From positions 1 through 35,105 of the forward strand of contig NZ_SRRZ01000076.1 in assembly GCF_013179805.1 (NCBI RefSeq): 35,105 nucleotides of DNA. The letters run 5' to 3'. Shown here piece after piece: positions 14,919 through 22,618 of this stretch. The position numbers and the translations under genes were made by a program. Numbering within the stretch: the first letter of the stretch is position 1; the number at the start of each line of letters is the position of its first letter. The notes under the pieces are model-generated. The model was given only the letters and a program-made list of their open reading frames with translations. It was not told where the DNA came from and ran no database searches. Source of the stretch: Microcoleus asticus IPMA8. Lineage in GTDB: Bacteria > Cyanobacteriota > Cyanobacteriia > Cyanobacteriales > Microcoleaceae.

Positions 14919-16673
14919 CTATACTTCCGGTGACTCCTCAAATAAGCGATCGCCCCGATGCAATCCATCTGCCATTTGATAAGTTTGTGCTTGCGATCGC
15001 ACTGTCGGGGCATGGGCGGCTAAATACCTTGCCGCCGCCACTAATACCACAATGCGATCGCCCGCATTCTCTAATAAAGCATACTGGCGAAATGCTGCTT
15101 CTACCTGTTGAATAACGTGGAAATCCCGATTTTCCCGCAGCATCAGTTTTCCTAAAACTGCCATCAACCGTTCTGATTTGCCGCCGCTATATAAGTATTT
15201 TGCAACTAATTTACCGACTGGATTCACCTGTTGCTGTCTGTCCAACAAGTCTGGCAGTTGTTTGAGCAATTCCTCTGGATTCTCAACTACATCTGTTGGT
15301 TCTGGAAGTCGCGCAGGCGGTACATTTAAGAAACGGTTGAGATATACGGCGATGGCTGCATCGAAAACTCCCCGCAGCAACTCTATTGAAGGCGATCGTC
15401 GCAATCCTTGATGCACCGCATTCGCAAAGGTAAAGGGATGGTGCGCTGAATTCCAGTCGCTGTGGTCGTTATTCGTATTAAACCGGGCTACGCGGAGGGC
15501 AGCAGCATAAGTGACTGCACTCGCTAATTCGTCTTCGCTACAACCTTCTTTCAAGGCAGTTAAAAGTGCATCGACGATCGCCAATACATCTTCGCCCAAC
15601 AACATCGGAATTAACTGTTCTCTTCCCAACCAATTGCCCCGGTGCGATCGGCCCATTTCTAAAGCTGCCGGCAACTGCGCCATCGCTGACTCTAAAATTG
15701 CCACCACATCCACAGGGTAGCGCCAAGAACTCGACTCTTCCATGCGCGCCGCATTTGCCAAACCAGCCACCAAACTCGCAAAAACAGTTTCTGCCCCTTC
15801 CCAATTCACTGCATCCAGGGCTTCTAACGCCTTGTTAATAAAGTCGAGGCTGTGACCGACATCAATGTAGCGGTGGTCAGTAGCGGCCGCAAACAGCATA
15901 TCAGCAATTTGTTCTCGTTCAAGAGGCGCGCGTACTGCTGTCAACAAACATCGTTCCGCCGCTTCGCTGTCTCTGATTTCAATAAATTGCCGGAACCAGC
16001 TTTTGAGTGTCTTTGCATCAACCTCAGAATTAGGCAAGGGGTGAACCGCAAAGTGAGGGGGTGCGCCTGCACTATCGCGGGCCACTGCCGAAAGTCCCTG
16101 ATAGAGGGCACGAGGTCGGTCTTCTGAATCTAGATAAGGCAGGATATTCATCAAGCAGGTGTGGATCGATAAACCTGTATCCCATCCCGATTTGTTGTAG
16201 CGGGTGCCAAATTCTAATCCGATTTGGAAAGGTTCGCTGGCAGTTGCCCCCATATCTAGCAAGGCAATCACTGACTTGGCGATGACTAGAGAAATTCCTT
16301 GTTCTAACCCATCTTGAAGTCGCTGGCGCTGGTGGGCGTAAGGGTCAAGCTGTTGTGCTAAATTTACCCAAACTTCCCCGTCGCGAATTTCCGCTGGGAA
16401 CGATCGCACGTCGTCGGCCCAAGAGTCAAAAGTACCGCCGCTGGCGACATCAAAGCGGGCGTAGTGCCAAGGACAGGTGACTATGCCATCTTTGCAAGTG
16501 CTGCCGTTGAGGGGAAAACCCATGTGGGGACAGCGGTTGTCGATCGCGTATACCCGATCGTTTGAGTAAAAAAGGGCGATCGTGTGTTTTTCCAAATTCA
16601 CTAACAAACTGCCCTTTGTCTCGACTTCTGCAAGTTTCGCAGCGCGAACGTAATAGCCTGAAGTCTCAGCCAT
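14919..16673 (-). CDS. Rieske [2Fe-2S] domain fused to a large helical His-rich domain
   Basis: This is a 584-residue two-part protein. Residues 1-105 are a Rieske domain of the soluble ferredoxin type, with C48-P-H50 and C67-P-W-H70 as cluster ligands. The remaining 480 residues are predicted to be helical and carry scattered conserved-looking histidines: His171 (LSIHTCLMNILPYL), His267 and His274 (DHRYIDVGHSLDFI), His404 (NDHSDW), His411, His412 and His421 (HHPFTFANAVHQGL). It is not a standard ring-hydroxylating oxygenase alpha subunit, whose catalytic domain is beta-rich with a D/E-x-x-H-x4-H motif. The layout suggests the Rieske centre feeds electrons to a metal site in the helical part; the HPFTFANAVH segment weakly recalls questin-oxidase-like proteins. 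Function is not assigned. It is convergent with the CapA-like gene (42 bp gap). Confidence 0.85.
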   Translation of the reverse strand: MAETSGYYVRAAKLAEVETKGSLLVNLEKHTIALFYSNDRVYAIDNRCPHMGFPLNGSTCKDGIVTCPWHYARFDVASGGTFDSWADDVRSFPAEIRDGEVWVNLAQQLDPYAHQRQRLQDGLEQGISLVIAKSVIALLDMGATASEPFQIGLEFGTRYNKSGWDTGLSIHTCLMNILPYLDSEDRPRALYQGLSAVARDSAGAPPHFAVHPLPNSEVDAKTLKSWFRQFIEIRDSEAAERCLLTAVRAPLEREQIADMLFAAATDHRYIDVGHSLDFINKALEALDAVNWEGAETVFASLVAGLANAARMEESSSWRYPVDVVAILESAMAQLPAALEMGRSHRGNWLGREQLIPMLLGEDVLAIVDALLTALKEGCSEDELASAVTYAAALRVARFNTNNDHSDWNSAHHPFTFANAVHQGLRRSPSIELLRGVFDAAIAVYLNRFLNVPPARLPEPTDVVENPEELLKQLPDLLDRQQQVNPVGKLVAKYLYSGGKSERLMAVLGKLMLRENRDFHVIQQVEAAFRQYALLENAGDRIVVLVAAARYLAAHAPTVRSQAQTYQMADGLHRGDRLFEESPEV

Positions 16674-16804
16674 AAGTTTTTAAACTAATTTATATATAAA
16701 CTAGATTAACTCAATGCCAGGGTATTTGCCTGAAGTAAAACAGGATTAAAAACTCAAGTGCTGATAGATGCTCGATCGATCGCCAGCAGGTTTATGTTTT
16801 GGCT

Positions 16805-17899
16805 TTATTCCAGATTCATCAGCGATAGCAAAGCTTCTTTCATCTCCTCTACCGTTGTTGTCGCCGTACCGAATTGACGCACGACAATGCTAGCCGCCAA
16901 ATTGCCCAAAACTGCCGCTTCCCAACCGGATGCACCGACGCACAAAGCTAAAGTCATTGCTGCTACGACTGTATCTCCAGCACCGGTTACGTCGAATACA
17001 TCAGTCTTGTTAAAAGGGGGAATGTCCCAACTTTGAATGGCAAATTCCCCCTTTTCACAAATGGATGTTGGAGGGGGTGAATTTTTGATTTCTTCGCCGT
17101 TCGCCCTTTCAAACAAAGTCATCCCTTCTTCGCCGCGAGTAATCAGGATTTTTTGAGCTTGAGTTAAGTTCAACAAATCGCGTCCTGCTTGCATTAAAGT
17201 TTGAGGGTTTTTGATAGCATATCCGACTGCTTGCTCGGCTTCTGGCAAGTTCGGAGTAAATAACATTGCTCCAGAATATCGCTGCAAATTTGTTTGAGCG
17301 TCTACAATTGTTTTGCCGGGAACCACTGCCGATTCGATCGCCAAATTTGTCAAAACTCCGTCGCCGTAGTCGGAACAAACCACTGCATCTACTGTCGGTA
17401 TTTGCTGCCGGATGTAGTCTGCCAGTTGCAACTGCAAATCTAAATCCGGCAACTCGTCCGATTTGCGATCGACTCGGACAATTTGCTGAGTCACCGACTG
17501 CCGCGCGTGCCCGGAAATGCGAGTTTTGGTAACAGTTGGACGCTGCGAATCGATTAAAATCCCAGCCGTATCAATTCCCGCCGCCTCAAAAATACCGCAC
17601 AAAGCCTTTCCCTGGTCGTCTTTTCCCACCAAACCAGCAACTTTTACTTTGCCTCCCAGTTTGGCTAAATTGTAGACAGCATTTGCGCCACCTCCGGGTA
17701 CTTGCTGAGTATTTTCGTAGCGCAAAATCAACACAGGTGCTTCGCGGGAAATTCGCTCTACTTGTCCGGTAAGAAACTCGTCCAAGGTCAAATCTCCGAT
17801 CGCTAATACCTGCGCTCGATGGAAGCAGTCTAATCTTTTCAATAATTGCTCTGTTGAGGCACGCAGTTGAGGCAAAAAGTCGGAATAGTCGTTAGTCAT
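16805..17899 (-). CDS. PfkB-family kinase, heptose-7-phosphate kinase (HldE N-domain) type
   Basis: This 364-residue ribokinase-fold kinase corresponds to the kinase half of HldE/RfaE, which phosphorylates D-glycero-D-manno-heptose 7-phosphate. Evidence: GDLTLDEFLTGQVERISREAPV (seen as GDLTLDEF and RISREAPV), the sugar-binding VPGGGANAVYNLAKLGG (68-83), and the catalytic DVTGAGDTV (303-311) with the presumed base Asp309. There is no adenylyltransferase domain, so it acts as a stand-alone kinase if the assignment holds; a related PfkB sugar kinase is the alternative. About 28 residues (about 270-298) just before the catalytic motif look like an insertion and are encoded by DNA containing a 12-bp perfect inverted repeat (17012-17055). 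ATG at 17897-17899 begins MTND, near a heptamer-like ATGACTAACGACTA. Confidence 0.85.
   Translation of the reverse strand: MTNDYSDFLPQLRASTEQLLKRLDCFHRAQVLAIGDLTLDEFLTGQVERISREAPVLILRYENTQQVPGGGANAVYNLAKLGGKVKVAGLVGKDDQGKALCGIFEAAGIDTAGILIDSQRPTVTKTRISGHARQSVTQQIVRVDRKSDELPDLDLQLQLADYIRQQIPTVDAVVCSDYGDGVLTNLAIESAVVPGKTIVDAQTNLQRYSGAMLFTPNLPEAEQAVGYAIKNPQTLMQAGRDLLNLTQAQKILITRGEEGMTLFERANGEEIKNSPPPTSICEKGEFAIQSWDIPPFNKTDVFDVTGAGDTVVAAMTLALCVGASGWEAAVLGNLAASIVVRQFGTATTTVEEMKEALLSLMNLE
17012..17055. repeat. 12-bp perfect inverted repeat inside the PfkB kinase gene
   Basis: AAAAGGGGGAAT (17012-17023) and ATTCCCCCTTTT (17044-17055) are exact reverse complements separated by 20 bp. The element encodes residues about 282-296 of the kinase and resembles the C-run/G-run palindrome found between genes at 26755-26774. 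Confidence 0.8.
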
Positions 17900-18185
17900 T
17901 AACCAAAAAAATGAGACTGAGGAGTTGATTGTTGAGTGTGGAACGAGCGGGAATTAAAAATCCTAATATTAATTAATAATTAATTTCCTCCCTTATTTTA
18001 TTTTTAACTTTTAATTGATTTTCTGACTGGGATTGTGAGAAACCAGTTGCAGGCTGTTGGCGATCGCACTCGCTCAAACAATTGGGCAAAAAAATGCGGA
18101 TAAAAGCGCAGCCATTCAGACTCAAGAGAAAGTTTTACGGTGTGGAAGTTTCCTTCTACATAAGTGTCTTCAAAAAACAGCAAAA

Positions 18186-18740
18186 TTATTTCAATTTCTG
18201 CTTGATGATCGTAATCACCTGAGTCATTTGTTTTTTGAGTGCATCAATTTCCGCTTGCATTTTTGCCATTTTCACAGTCATCGCCTGAATTTCGGCGGCA
18301 CCCGCTCCAGAAGTGGGTGCAGCAGCGGCGGCTGCTGGGGCTTCCGGCACCGGTTTCTTTTTCGCCAGTACCATCGCCGATTTGATTGCCTCGGTTAGCT
18401 GCTTCTTCTCAAAGGGTTTGGCGATGAATGCAAAAAAATGCTTCTCAAAGGGTTTCGGAATTTTTTCCATCACCTCTTCTTCGCGGCCCGACATGATCAC
18501 TAAAGGTATCTTAGAAAGCTCGGGATGGGCTTGCACTTTTTGATAAACTTCCCAACCGCTGACTTTCGGCAGTAGGAAATCTAACATAATTAGATTGGGA
18601 CGGGCTTGACGGATCAGTTTGAGTCCCTCTTCGCCGTCTTTTGCTTCTAGAACTTCAAAGTTACCCTGAGGCAACATCTCTCGGACTCGGACGCGGATGA
18701 CTTTACTGTCATCGATTACCAAGATTTTTTGACCAGCCAC
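18186..18740 (-). CDS. Single-domain response regulator with C-terminal coiled coil
   Basis: The 184-residue protein is a CheY-like receiver (1-125) followed by an Ala/Pro linker (about 133-150) and a C-terminal coiled coil (about 150-184, MTVKMAKMQAEIDALKKQM). The receiver has the acidic pair Asp10-Asp11, the phospho-acceptor Asp54 (LIMLDFLLP), a Ser in IMSGRE and the Lys of IAKPFE. I start at GTG 18738-18740 rather than the TTG at 18779, because AAGGAG lies exactly six bases upstream (18747-18752) and the sequence then begins MAGQKILVIDDSK. There is no DNA-binding output domain, so it should act through protein contacts, as in cyanobacterial pilus or phototaxis pathways; no kinase gene is nearby. 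The coiled coil may mediate oligomerisation. Confidence 0.88.
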   Translation of the reverse strand: MAGQKILVIDDSKVIRVRVREMLPQGNFEVLEAKDGEEGLKLIRQARPNLIMLDFLLPKVSGWEVYQKVQAHPELSKIPLVIMSGREEEVMEKIPKPFEKHFFAFIAKPFEKKQLTEAIKSAMVLAKKKPVPEAPAAAAAAPTSGAGAAEIQAMTVKMAKMQAEIDALKKQMTQVITIIKQKLK

Positions 18741-18746
18741 GACTGA

Positions 18747-18752
18747 CTCCTT
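18747..18752 (-). promoter_or_regulatory. Shine-Dalgarno AAGGAG deciding the response-regulator start
   Basis: Read on the minus strand, AAGGAG is followed by six bases and GTG at 18740. It favours the 184-residue product over a 197-residue one starting at an upstream TTG. Confidence 0.75.
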
Positions 18753-18938
18753 CAGTAATGAATGAGTGATGATTTGCAACCTTCAGTATATCCCTAACAG
18801 AATTCTACCCATAATTCTGGGCGAGTTTAGTTTTGTTGCACTTGGGCGCGATTCTGGTTTAGGGTGAGATTGCTACAAGTTCAGGGGCTTTGATTTCGGA
18901 TACGATCGAAGGAATTAACTCGATCGCCACTTAATTAT

Positions 18939-19913
18939 ATGTCGCCCCAAACTCCTCAAACTCCTACAGTCAAAGCAGTTGCCGCCCAAATGCGGGGTGA
19001 AATCGAGGCGATGCCGCAGTGGTTGCGCAGGCCCGTTGGCAAAGCTAGCGAACTTTCGCAAGTGCAAAAAATTATTAAACAGCGGCAAATTCACACGATT
19101 TGCGAGGAGGGTAGATGTCCCAACCGGGGCGAGTGCTACGCGCAAAAAACGGCGACTTTTTTGTTGATGGGGCCGACTTGCACCCGCGCTTGTGCTTTTT
19201 GTCAAGTAGATAAAGGTCATTCTCCGATGCCCCTAGACCCGGAGGAACCGCAAAAGGTGGCCGAGGCTGTGCAGTTGTTGGGTTTGCGCTATGCGGTGCT
19301 GACTTCGGTGGCGAGGGATGATTTGCCGGATGGGGGTGCGGGTTGGTTTGCCAGGACGATCGCCCAAATCCGCATTCTGAACCCGGATACTGAAGTGGAG
19401 GTGCTGACGCCGGATTTTTGGGGGGGAACGGGTAGGGGCGGTGCCCCCGTGCCCGCCCCCGACGGGGAGAATTCCGGCCTCGATGAGTTGCAGCGACAGC
19501 GGATTCGCACGGTGGTAGAGGCTAAACCGGCTTGTTACAACCACAATATTGAGACGGTGCGTCGGTTGCAAGGGCCGGTGCGGAGGGGGGCGAAGTACGA
19601 TCGCTCGATCGACGTTCTGCGTATTGTTAAGCAATATGACCCAAATATTCCCACCAAATCCGGTTTGATGTTGGGACACGGAGAAACCGAAGCCGAGATA
19701 GTCGAAGCGATGGCCGATTTGCGGGATGCCAAGTGCGATCGGCTCACCCTCGGTCAATACATGAGACCGTCTCTAGAGCACCTCCCAGTGCGCAAATACT
19801 GGACGCCGGCCGAATTTGACCGTTTCGGGTCGATCGCCCGGGAGATGGGGTTTGAGCGCGTGCGATCGGGGCCTCTCGTCCGCAGTTCATACCACGCCGG
19901 AGAGAGCGATTGA
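18939..19913 (+). CDS. lipA: Lipoyl synthase
   Basis: LipA is a radical SAM enzyme that inserts two sulfurs into protein-bound octanoyl groups to make lipoyl cofactors for 2-oxoacid dehydrogenases and the glycine cleavage system. It has 324 residues. The auxiliary cluster uses Cys55, Cys60 and Cys66 (CEEGRCPNRGEC), the radical SAM cluster Cys81, Cys85 and Cys88 (CTRACAFC), and the C-terminal RSSYHA contains the serine ligand. The protein is about 20 residues longer than usual between FWGG (160-163) and QRQRIRTVV (185 on). The extra segment is encoded by a G/C-run palindromic sequence (19425-19490) that looks like an intergenic repeat. The start is ATG at 18939; no strong ribosome binding site is visible. 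psaX follows 126 bp downstream. Confidence 0.95.
   Translation: MSPQTPQTPTVKAVAAQMRGEIEAMPQWLRRPVGKASELSQVQKIIKQRQIHTICEEGRCPNRGECYAQKTATFLLMGPTCTRACAFCQVDKGHSPMPLDPEEPQKVAEAVQLLGLRYAVLTSVARDDLPDGGAGWFARTIAQIRILNPDTEVEVLTPDFWGGTGRGGAPVPAPDGENSGLDELQRQRIRTVVEAKPACYNHNIETVRRLQGPVRRGAKYDRSIDVLRIVKQYDPNIPTKSGLMLGHGETEAEIVEAMADLRDAKCDRLTLGQYMRPSLEHLPVRKYWTPAEFDRFGSIAREMGFERVRSGPLVRSSYHAGESD
19425..19490. repeat. GC-rich palindromic repeat inserted in frame in lipA
   Basis: This segment contains GGGGCGG (19435-19441) and CCGCCCC (19453-19459) around TGCCCCCGTGC. It is markedly richer in G/C runs than the flanking coding sequence and encodes the Gly/Ala/Pro-rich residues 163-183, which LipA proteins normally lack. 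Confidence 0.65.
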
Positions 19914-20025
19914 AATTAATCTCTATTTAACTCGGTATAAACTCGTTGTTACAAAAAATAACTCTAGAGGATTGTGCATAAGTGCGACGCTCTCTGCTAT
20001 TTGTAAATAGAGTGACATTATGAAT

Positions 20026-20031
20026 TAGGAG
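20026..20031 (+). promoter_or_regulatory. Shine-Dalgarno TAGGAG for psaX
   Basis: TAGGAG lies eight bases before the ATG at 20040-20042 and supports translation of the short psaX frame. Confidence 0.6.
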
Positions 20032-20039
20032 CTTTACCT

Positions 20040-20186
20040 ATGGCAGAGATAGCGAAGAACCAATTAAAATCCGAGTCCGTGATGAAAACGGGCAAGTTCC
20101 CTTACACCTTTCGCGCAGCCTGGTTTCTGTTGCTGTTAGCTATCAATTTTTTGGTTGCAGCCTATTATTTCCATATCATTGAATAG
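20040..20186 (+). CDS. psaX: Photosystem I subunit PsaX (48 aa)
   Basis: PsaX is a small single-helix subunit at the periphery of cyanobacterial photosystem I in the thylakoid membrane, where it helps hold antenna chlorophyll and carotenoid. The frame is only 48 codons, so ordinary ORF length cut-offs miss it. The sequence has a polar N-terminus (MAEIAKNQLKSESVMKTG), then KFPYTFRAAWFLLL, LAINFLVAAYYFHIIE and a TAG stop; the YTFR...LLLLAINFLVAAYYF pattern is what I remember of PsaX from thermophilic and filamentous cyanobacteria. The membrane helix spans about 27-44. The N-terminus is several residues longer than the short forms I recall. It follows lipA by 126 bp on the same strand, but a separate light-responsive promoter is more likely; I could not pin one down. 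Confidence 0.85.
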   Translation: MAEIAKNQLKSESVMKTGKFPYTFRAAWFLLLLAINFLVAAYYFHIIE

Positions 20187-20355
20187 TTCTGCAACTTGAT
20201 TTTTAGCAGACCCTGCTGCTCTCGACCTCAACGTCGAAGAGACGGAGAGAGGGAGAGGGGGAGAGTTTTGAGTTTTGAGTTGGCGAGAATATGACTTCAT
20301 CCTTCTAACTAATGACTGCTGACTTCTTCCCTCTTCCTTCTAACTAATGACTCCT

Positions 20356-20721
20356 CTAGCGATTTCTAGCCGATTCTAGCTTTGACAACCGCTCTTTAAT
20401 TTTGATAACATCTTGCTTCGTTTCAATTGCCAAAGTTGCTAAATTGTCAAACATCGGGTCTCCCGACCGCACTCTAGGATTTGTCCGACTAGCACCCGGA
20501 AGGTTAGGAGACTGAGGCCTGTTAACTCTAGAACCTTGATTCTGCAAACTGTAGATTTGTCCTCTGAGTTCAGAAATTTGAGTTTCTAATTGAGTAATGC
20601 GAAATTCTAATTGAGTTGTGGATTGAGCGGGCGTGACAATTGGCGCAACAGCAATTGCTAAGACGCAAGCCAGACAAAAAAGACAGATTTTTATGGCGCG
20701 ATGGCGAATATTTTTCGGCAT
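20356..20721 (-). CDS. Exported coiled-coil protein (121 aa)
   Basis: Function unknown. A basic N-terminus and hydrophobic stretch (CLFCLACVLAIAVAPIV, about 14-30) form a signal peptide with likely cleavage after PAQS. The mature part begins with a short coiled coil (about 36-62, LEFRITQLETQISELRGQIY), then a Pro/Asn/Arg-rich linker, then a conserved-looking C-terminal helix (FDNLATLAIETKQDVIKIKERL). The small size and layout suggest an oligomeric periplasmic or thylakoid-lumen protein. It diverges from the DJ-1 family gene with 78 bp between. Its 3' end contains ACTAATGACT-type sequence shared with the adjacent gap (near 20303 and 20341), so the last codons border repeat DNA. Confidence 0.75.
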   Translation of the reverse strand: MPKNIRHRAIKICLFCLACVLAIAVAPIVTPAQSTTQLEFRITQLETQISELRGQIYSLQNQGSRVNRPQSPNLPGASRTNPRVRSGDPMFDNLATLAIETKQDVIKIKERLSKLESARNR

Positions 20722-20799
20722 AGCTTTAATAATTGAAATTATACCACTTTTACCATAACAAATCGCCCCTATTTTTGGTCTCTATCAGAAGTATGTCTT

Positions 20800-21426
20800 A
20801 TGGCAACTAGGAACGTAGCTATTTTAATGTTCGATGATGTCGAGGTACTGGACTTTGCAGGTCCTTTTGAAGTGTTTGCGGTGACATCAGAATTAAGTAA
20901 GGGCGATTCCCTTCGGGATAGCTTCGCTTCACGACCTTTTGCAGTCTCTACGGTAGCCGAACATCCCGGTGCTGTCAACGCCCGCAACGGTTTGAGCGTC
21001 AATCCCCACTGCACCATTTCCGATTGTCCCCCACCGGATATTTTAATTGTACCGGGAGGACAAGGTACGAGACAGTTAATCAATAATTCAGCAGTTGTTA
21101 ATTGGATAAAAGATTGTGCGCCAACCGCAGAATTAGTGCTTTCTGTCTGTACGGGTTCGCTGCTTTTAGCAAAAGCTGGCTTGTTGGAAGGTTTGGCAGC
21201 AACTACACACCATCTGGCATTGGATTTATTGAGAGAATTAGCTCCCAACACAACTATTATCGAAAATCAGCGATTTGTAGATAACGGCAAAATCATCACC
21301 TCTGGGGGAATTTCTGCGGGAATTGATATGTCTTTGCACGTTGTCGGCAAGCTTTTGGGAACAGCACAAGCTGAACAAACAGCAGAGCACATGGAATATA
21401 GAATTGGTAATTATGAATCCAGTTAA
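20800..21426 (+). CDS. DJ-1/PfpI family protein
   Basis: This 208-residue protein of the DJ-1/PfpI (class I glutamine amidotransferase-like) superfamily has the usual MFDDVEVLDFAGPFEVF start (10-26), with the acidic residue near 15, and a nucleophile-elbow cysteine Cys117 in LVLSVCTGSLLLA. Downstream are THHLALDLL and ITSGGISAGIDMSLHVV, as in isonitrile-hydratase-like or regulator-type members. Function may be hydrolase, glyoxalase-like or chaperone; context does not decide. Residues about 33-45 (KGDSLRDSFASR) look inserted relative to the family, and their DNA (20899-20937) has the CCCTTCGGGATAGCTTCGC repeat seen between genes in cyanobacteria. The protein is otherwise intact. It diverges from the coiled-coil gene. 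Confidence 0.88.
   Translation: MATRNVAILMFDDVEVLDFAGPFEVFAVTSELSKGDSLRDSFASRPFAVSTVAEHPGAVNARNGLSVNPHCTISDCPPPDILIVPGGQGTRQLINNSAVVNWIKDCAPTAELVLSVCTGSLLLAKAGLLEGLAATTHHLALDLLRELAPNTTIIENQRFVDNGKIITSGGISAGIDMSLHVVGKLLGTAQAEQTAEHMEYRIGNYESS
20899..20937. repeat. CCCTTCGGG-type repeat inserted in frame in the DJ-1 gene
   Basis: The segment GGGCGATTCCCTTCGGGATA followed by GCTTCGCTTC has a TCCC-TTC-GGGA stem and matches, from memory, a common cyanobacterial dispersed repeat. It encodes the extra residues 34-46. Confidence 0.55.
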
Positions 21427-21516
21427 TTCCGTCCTTACGCAAAACCTGTATATCTAGGGTGCGAAGTGCGCACCTCACCGCTATAATTCTTGCGCGTCAA
21501 ACTACGCATAACCTAA

Positions 21517-21632
21517 TTATACCAATTCTGAAAATCGAGCATCTCTATGGACACGGTAATGCCGTGTCCTACTCCCCGCACCGGAAACGGCATTGCCGTT
21601 TCCCTACGGTTCCCTTTTAATAATTGGTATAA
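21517..21632. mobile_element. MITE-like element (116 bp) with TTATACCAATT terminal inverted repeats
   Basis: The left end TTATACCAATTCTGAAAA (21517-21534) and the right end (21615-21632) are inverted repeats matching at 16 of 18 positions, 11 of them uninterrupted. Inside are two hairpins: GGACACGG-TAATG-CCGTGTCC and GGAAACGG-CATTG-CCGTTTCC. There is no ORF. The structure fits a miniature non-autonomous element in the gap between the DJ-1 gene and the permease gene. Confidence 0.7.
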
Positions 21633-21668
21633 GATTGAGAATTGTAGCAAGACTTTTTTAAATAGGTA

Positions 21669-22559
21669 TTAAGAATCTTCGCCCCAAACTTTTAGTTGTA
21701 AATAGACTAATACTAAAGCTAAAGCCATCAGGAAAGTTGCCGCTGCGGCTGCATAGCCAAAATCAAATTGCGAAAAAGCTTGCTCGTAAATATAATAAAC
21801 TAGCAAATTAGTAGAGTTTAAAGGGCCGCCGCCGGTGATGACGTAAACTTGCTCGAAACTCCGCAGGGTAAAAATAGCAGTAGTGACTGTAGCAAATACT
21901 AAAGTCGGTCGCAAACCGGGTAAAGTGATGTACAAAAATTGCTGCCAAGCATTAGCTCCATCCAATTCTGCGGCTTCGTAACGATTTACCGGAATTGCTT
22001 GCAATCCTGCTAAAAATACTACCATATTAAAGCCTAATTGTTTCCAAACACTGAGCAGAATTATCACTGGCATTGCCCAAACTGTGCTGCTAAGCCAAGG
22101 AATTTGATTTAAGCCGATCGCACTTAGGGCACTATTCACCGGGCCTTCGGTTTGAAACAACCACCGCCAACCCAAGCCAACTGCAACTAAAGAGGTAATC
22201 GAAGGAATAAAATAAGCGGTGCGGAGAGCTCCTCGCCAAGCAAACGAGCGATTTAGCAAAACTGCTAAGCCCAATGGAATCACTAAACTGGGAATGACTG
22301 TCGCAGTAGTAAAATAGAGCGTATTTTGGAGAATTTGCCAGAAATCCGGGTTGGTGACTAGACGCCAGTAGTTGTTCAAGCCAATCCAACGCACTCCCGA
22401 CTGGGTAAAGCTGCCGCTGGTAAAGCTGAGGTAAAATAAATAGGCGATCGGCCAAATCAAAAAAGTACCCAGAAACAGCAAAGCTGGGGCCAGAAAAGTC
22501 CAAGCTGCGATCGAATCATTATCCAACCAGTTAAAACGCCCAAATTTAATCGGAACCAT
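21669..22559 (-). CDS. Sugar ABC transporter permease (MalF/UgpA type)
   Basis: This 296-residue inner-membrane permease of the carbohydrate uptake transporter 1 family has six predicted helices (the first near 19-40, FLAPALLFLGTFLIWPIAYLFYL) and the cytoplasmic EAA loop YEAAELDGANAWQQFLYITL followed by PGLRP, which docks the ATPase. The usual partners (second MalG-type permease, solute-binding protein, ATPase) are absent on both sides, so it must pair with subunits encoded elsewhere, or is a relic. The substrate cannot be told; glycerol-3-phosphate, maltose and glucosylglycerol transporters share this type. ATG at 22557-22559 lies 59 bp from the divergent GNAT gene. Confidence 0.9.
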   Translation of the reverse strand: MVPIKFGRFNWLDNDSIAAWTFLAPALLFLGTFLIWPIAYLFYLSFTSGSFTQSGVRWIGLNNYWRLVTNPDFWQILQNTLYFTTATVIPSLVIPLGLAVLLNRSFAWRGALRTAYFIPSITSLVAVGLGWRWLFQTEGPVNSALSAIGLNQIPWLSSTVWAMPVIILLSVWKQLGFNMVVFLAGLQAIPVNRYEAAELDGANAWQQFLYITLPGLRPTLVFATVTTAIFTLRSFEQVYVITGGGPLNSTNLLVYYIYEQAFSQFDFGYAAAAATFLMALALVLVYLQLKVWGEDS

Positions 22560-22618
22560 TGGCTTGTAAATTTTAGCTTTTAGTTTTAAATGGTATCACA
22601 ATATAGGTCTATCTCACA

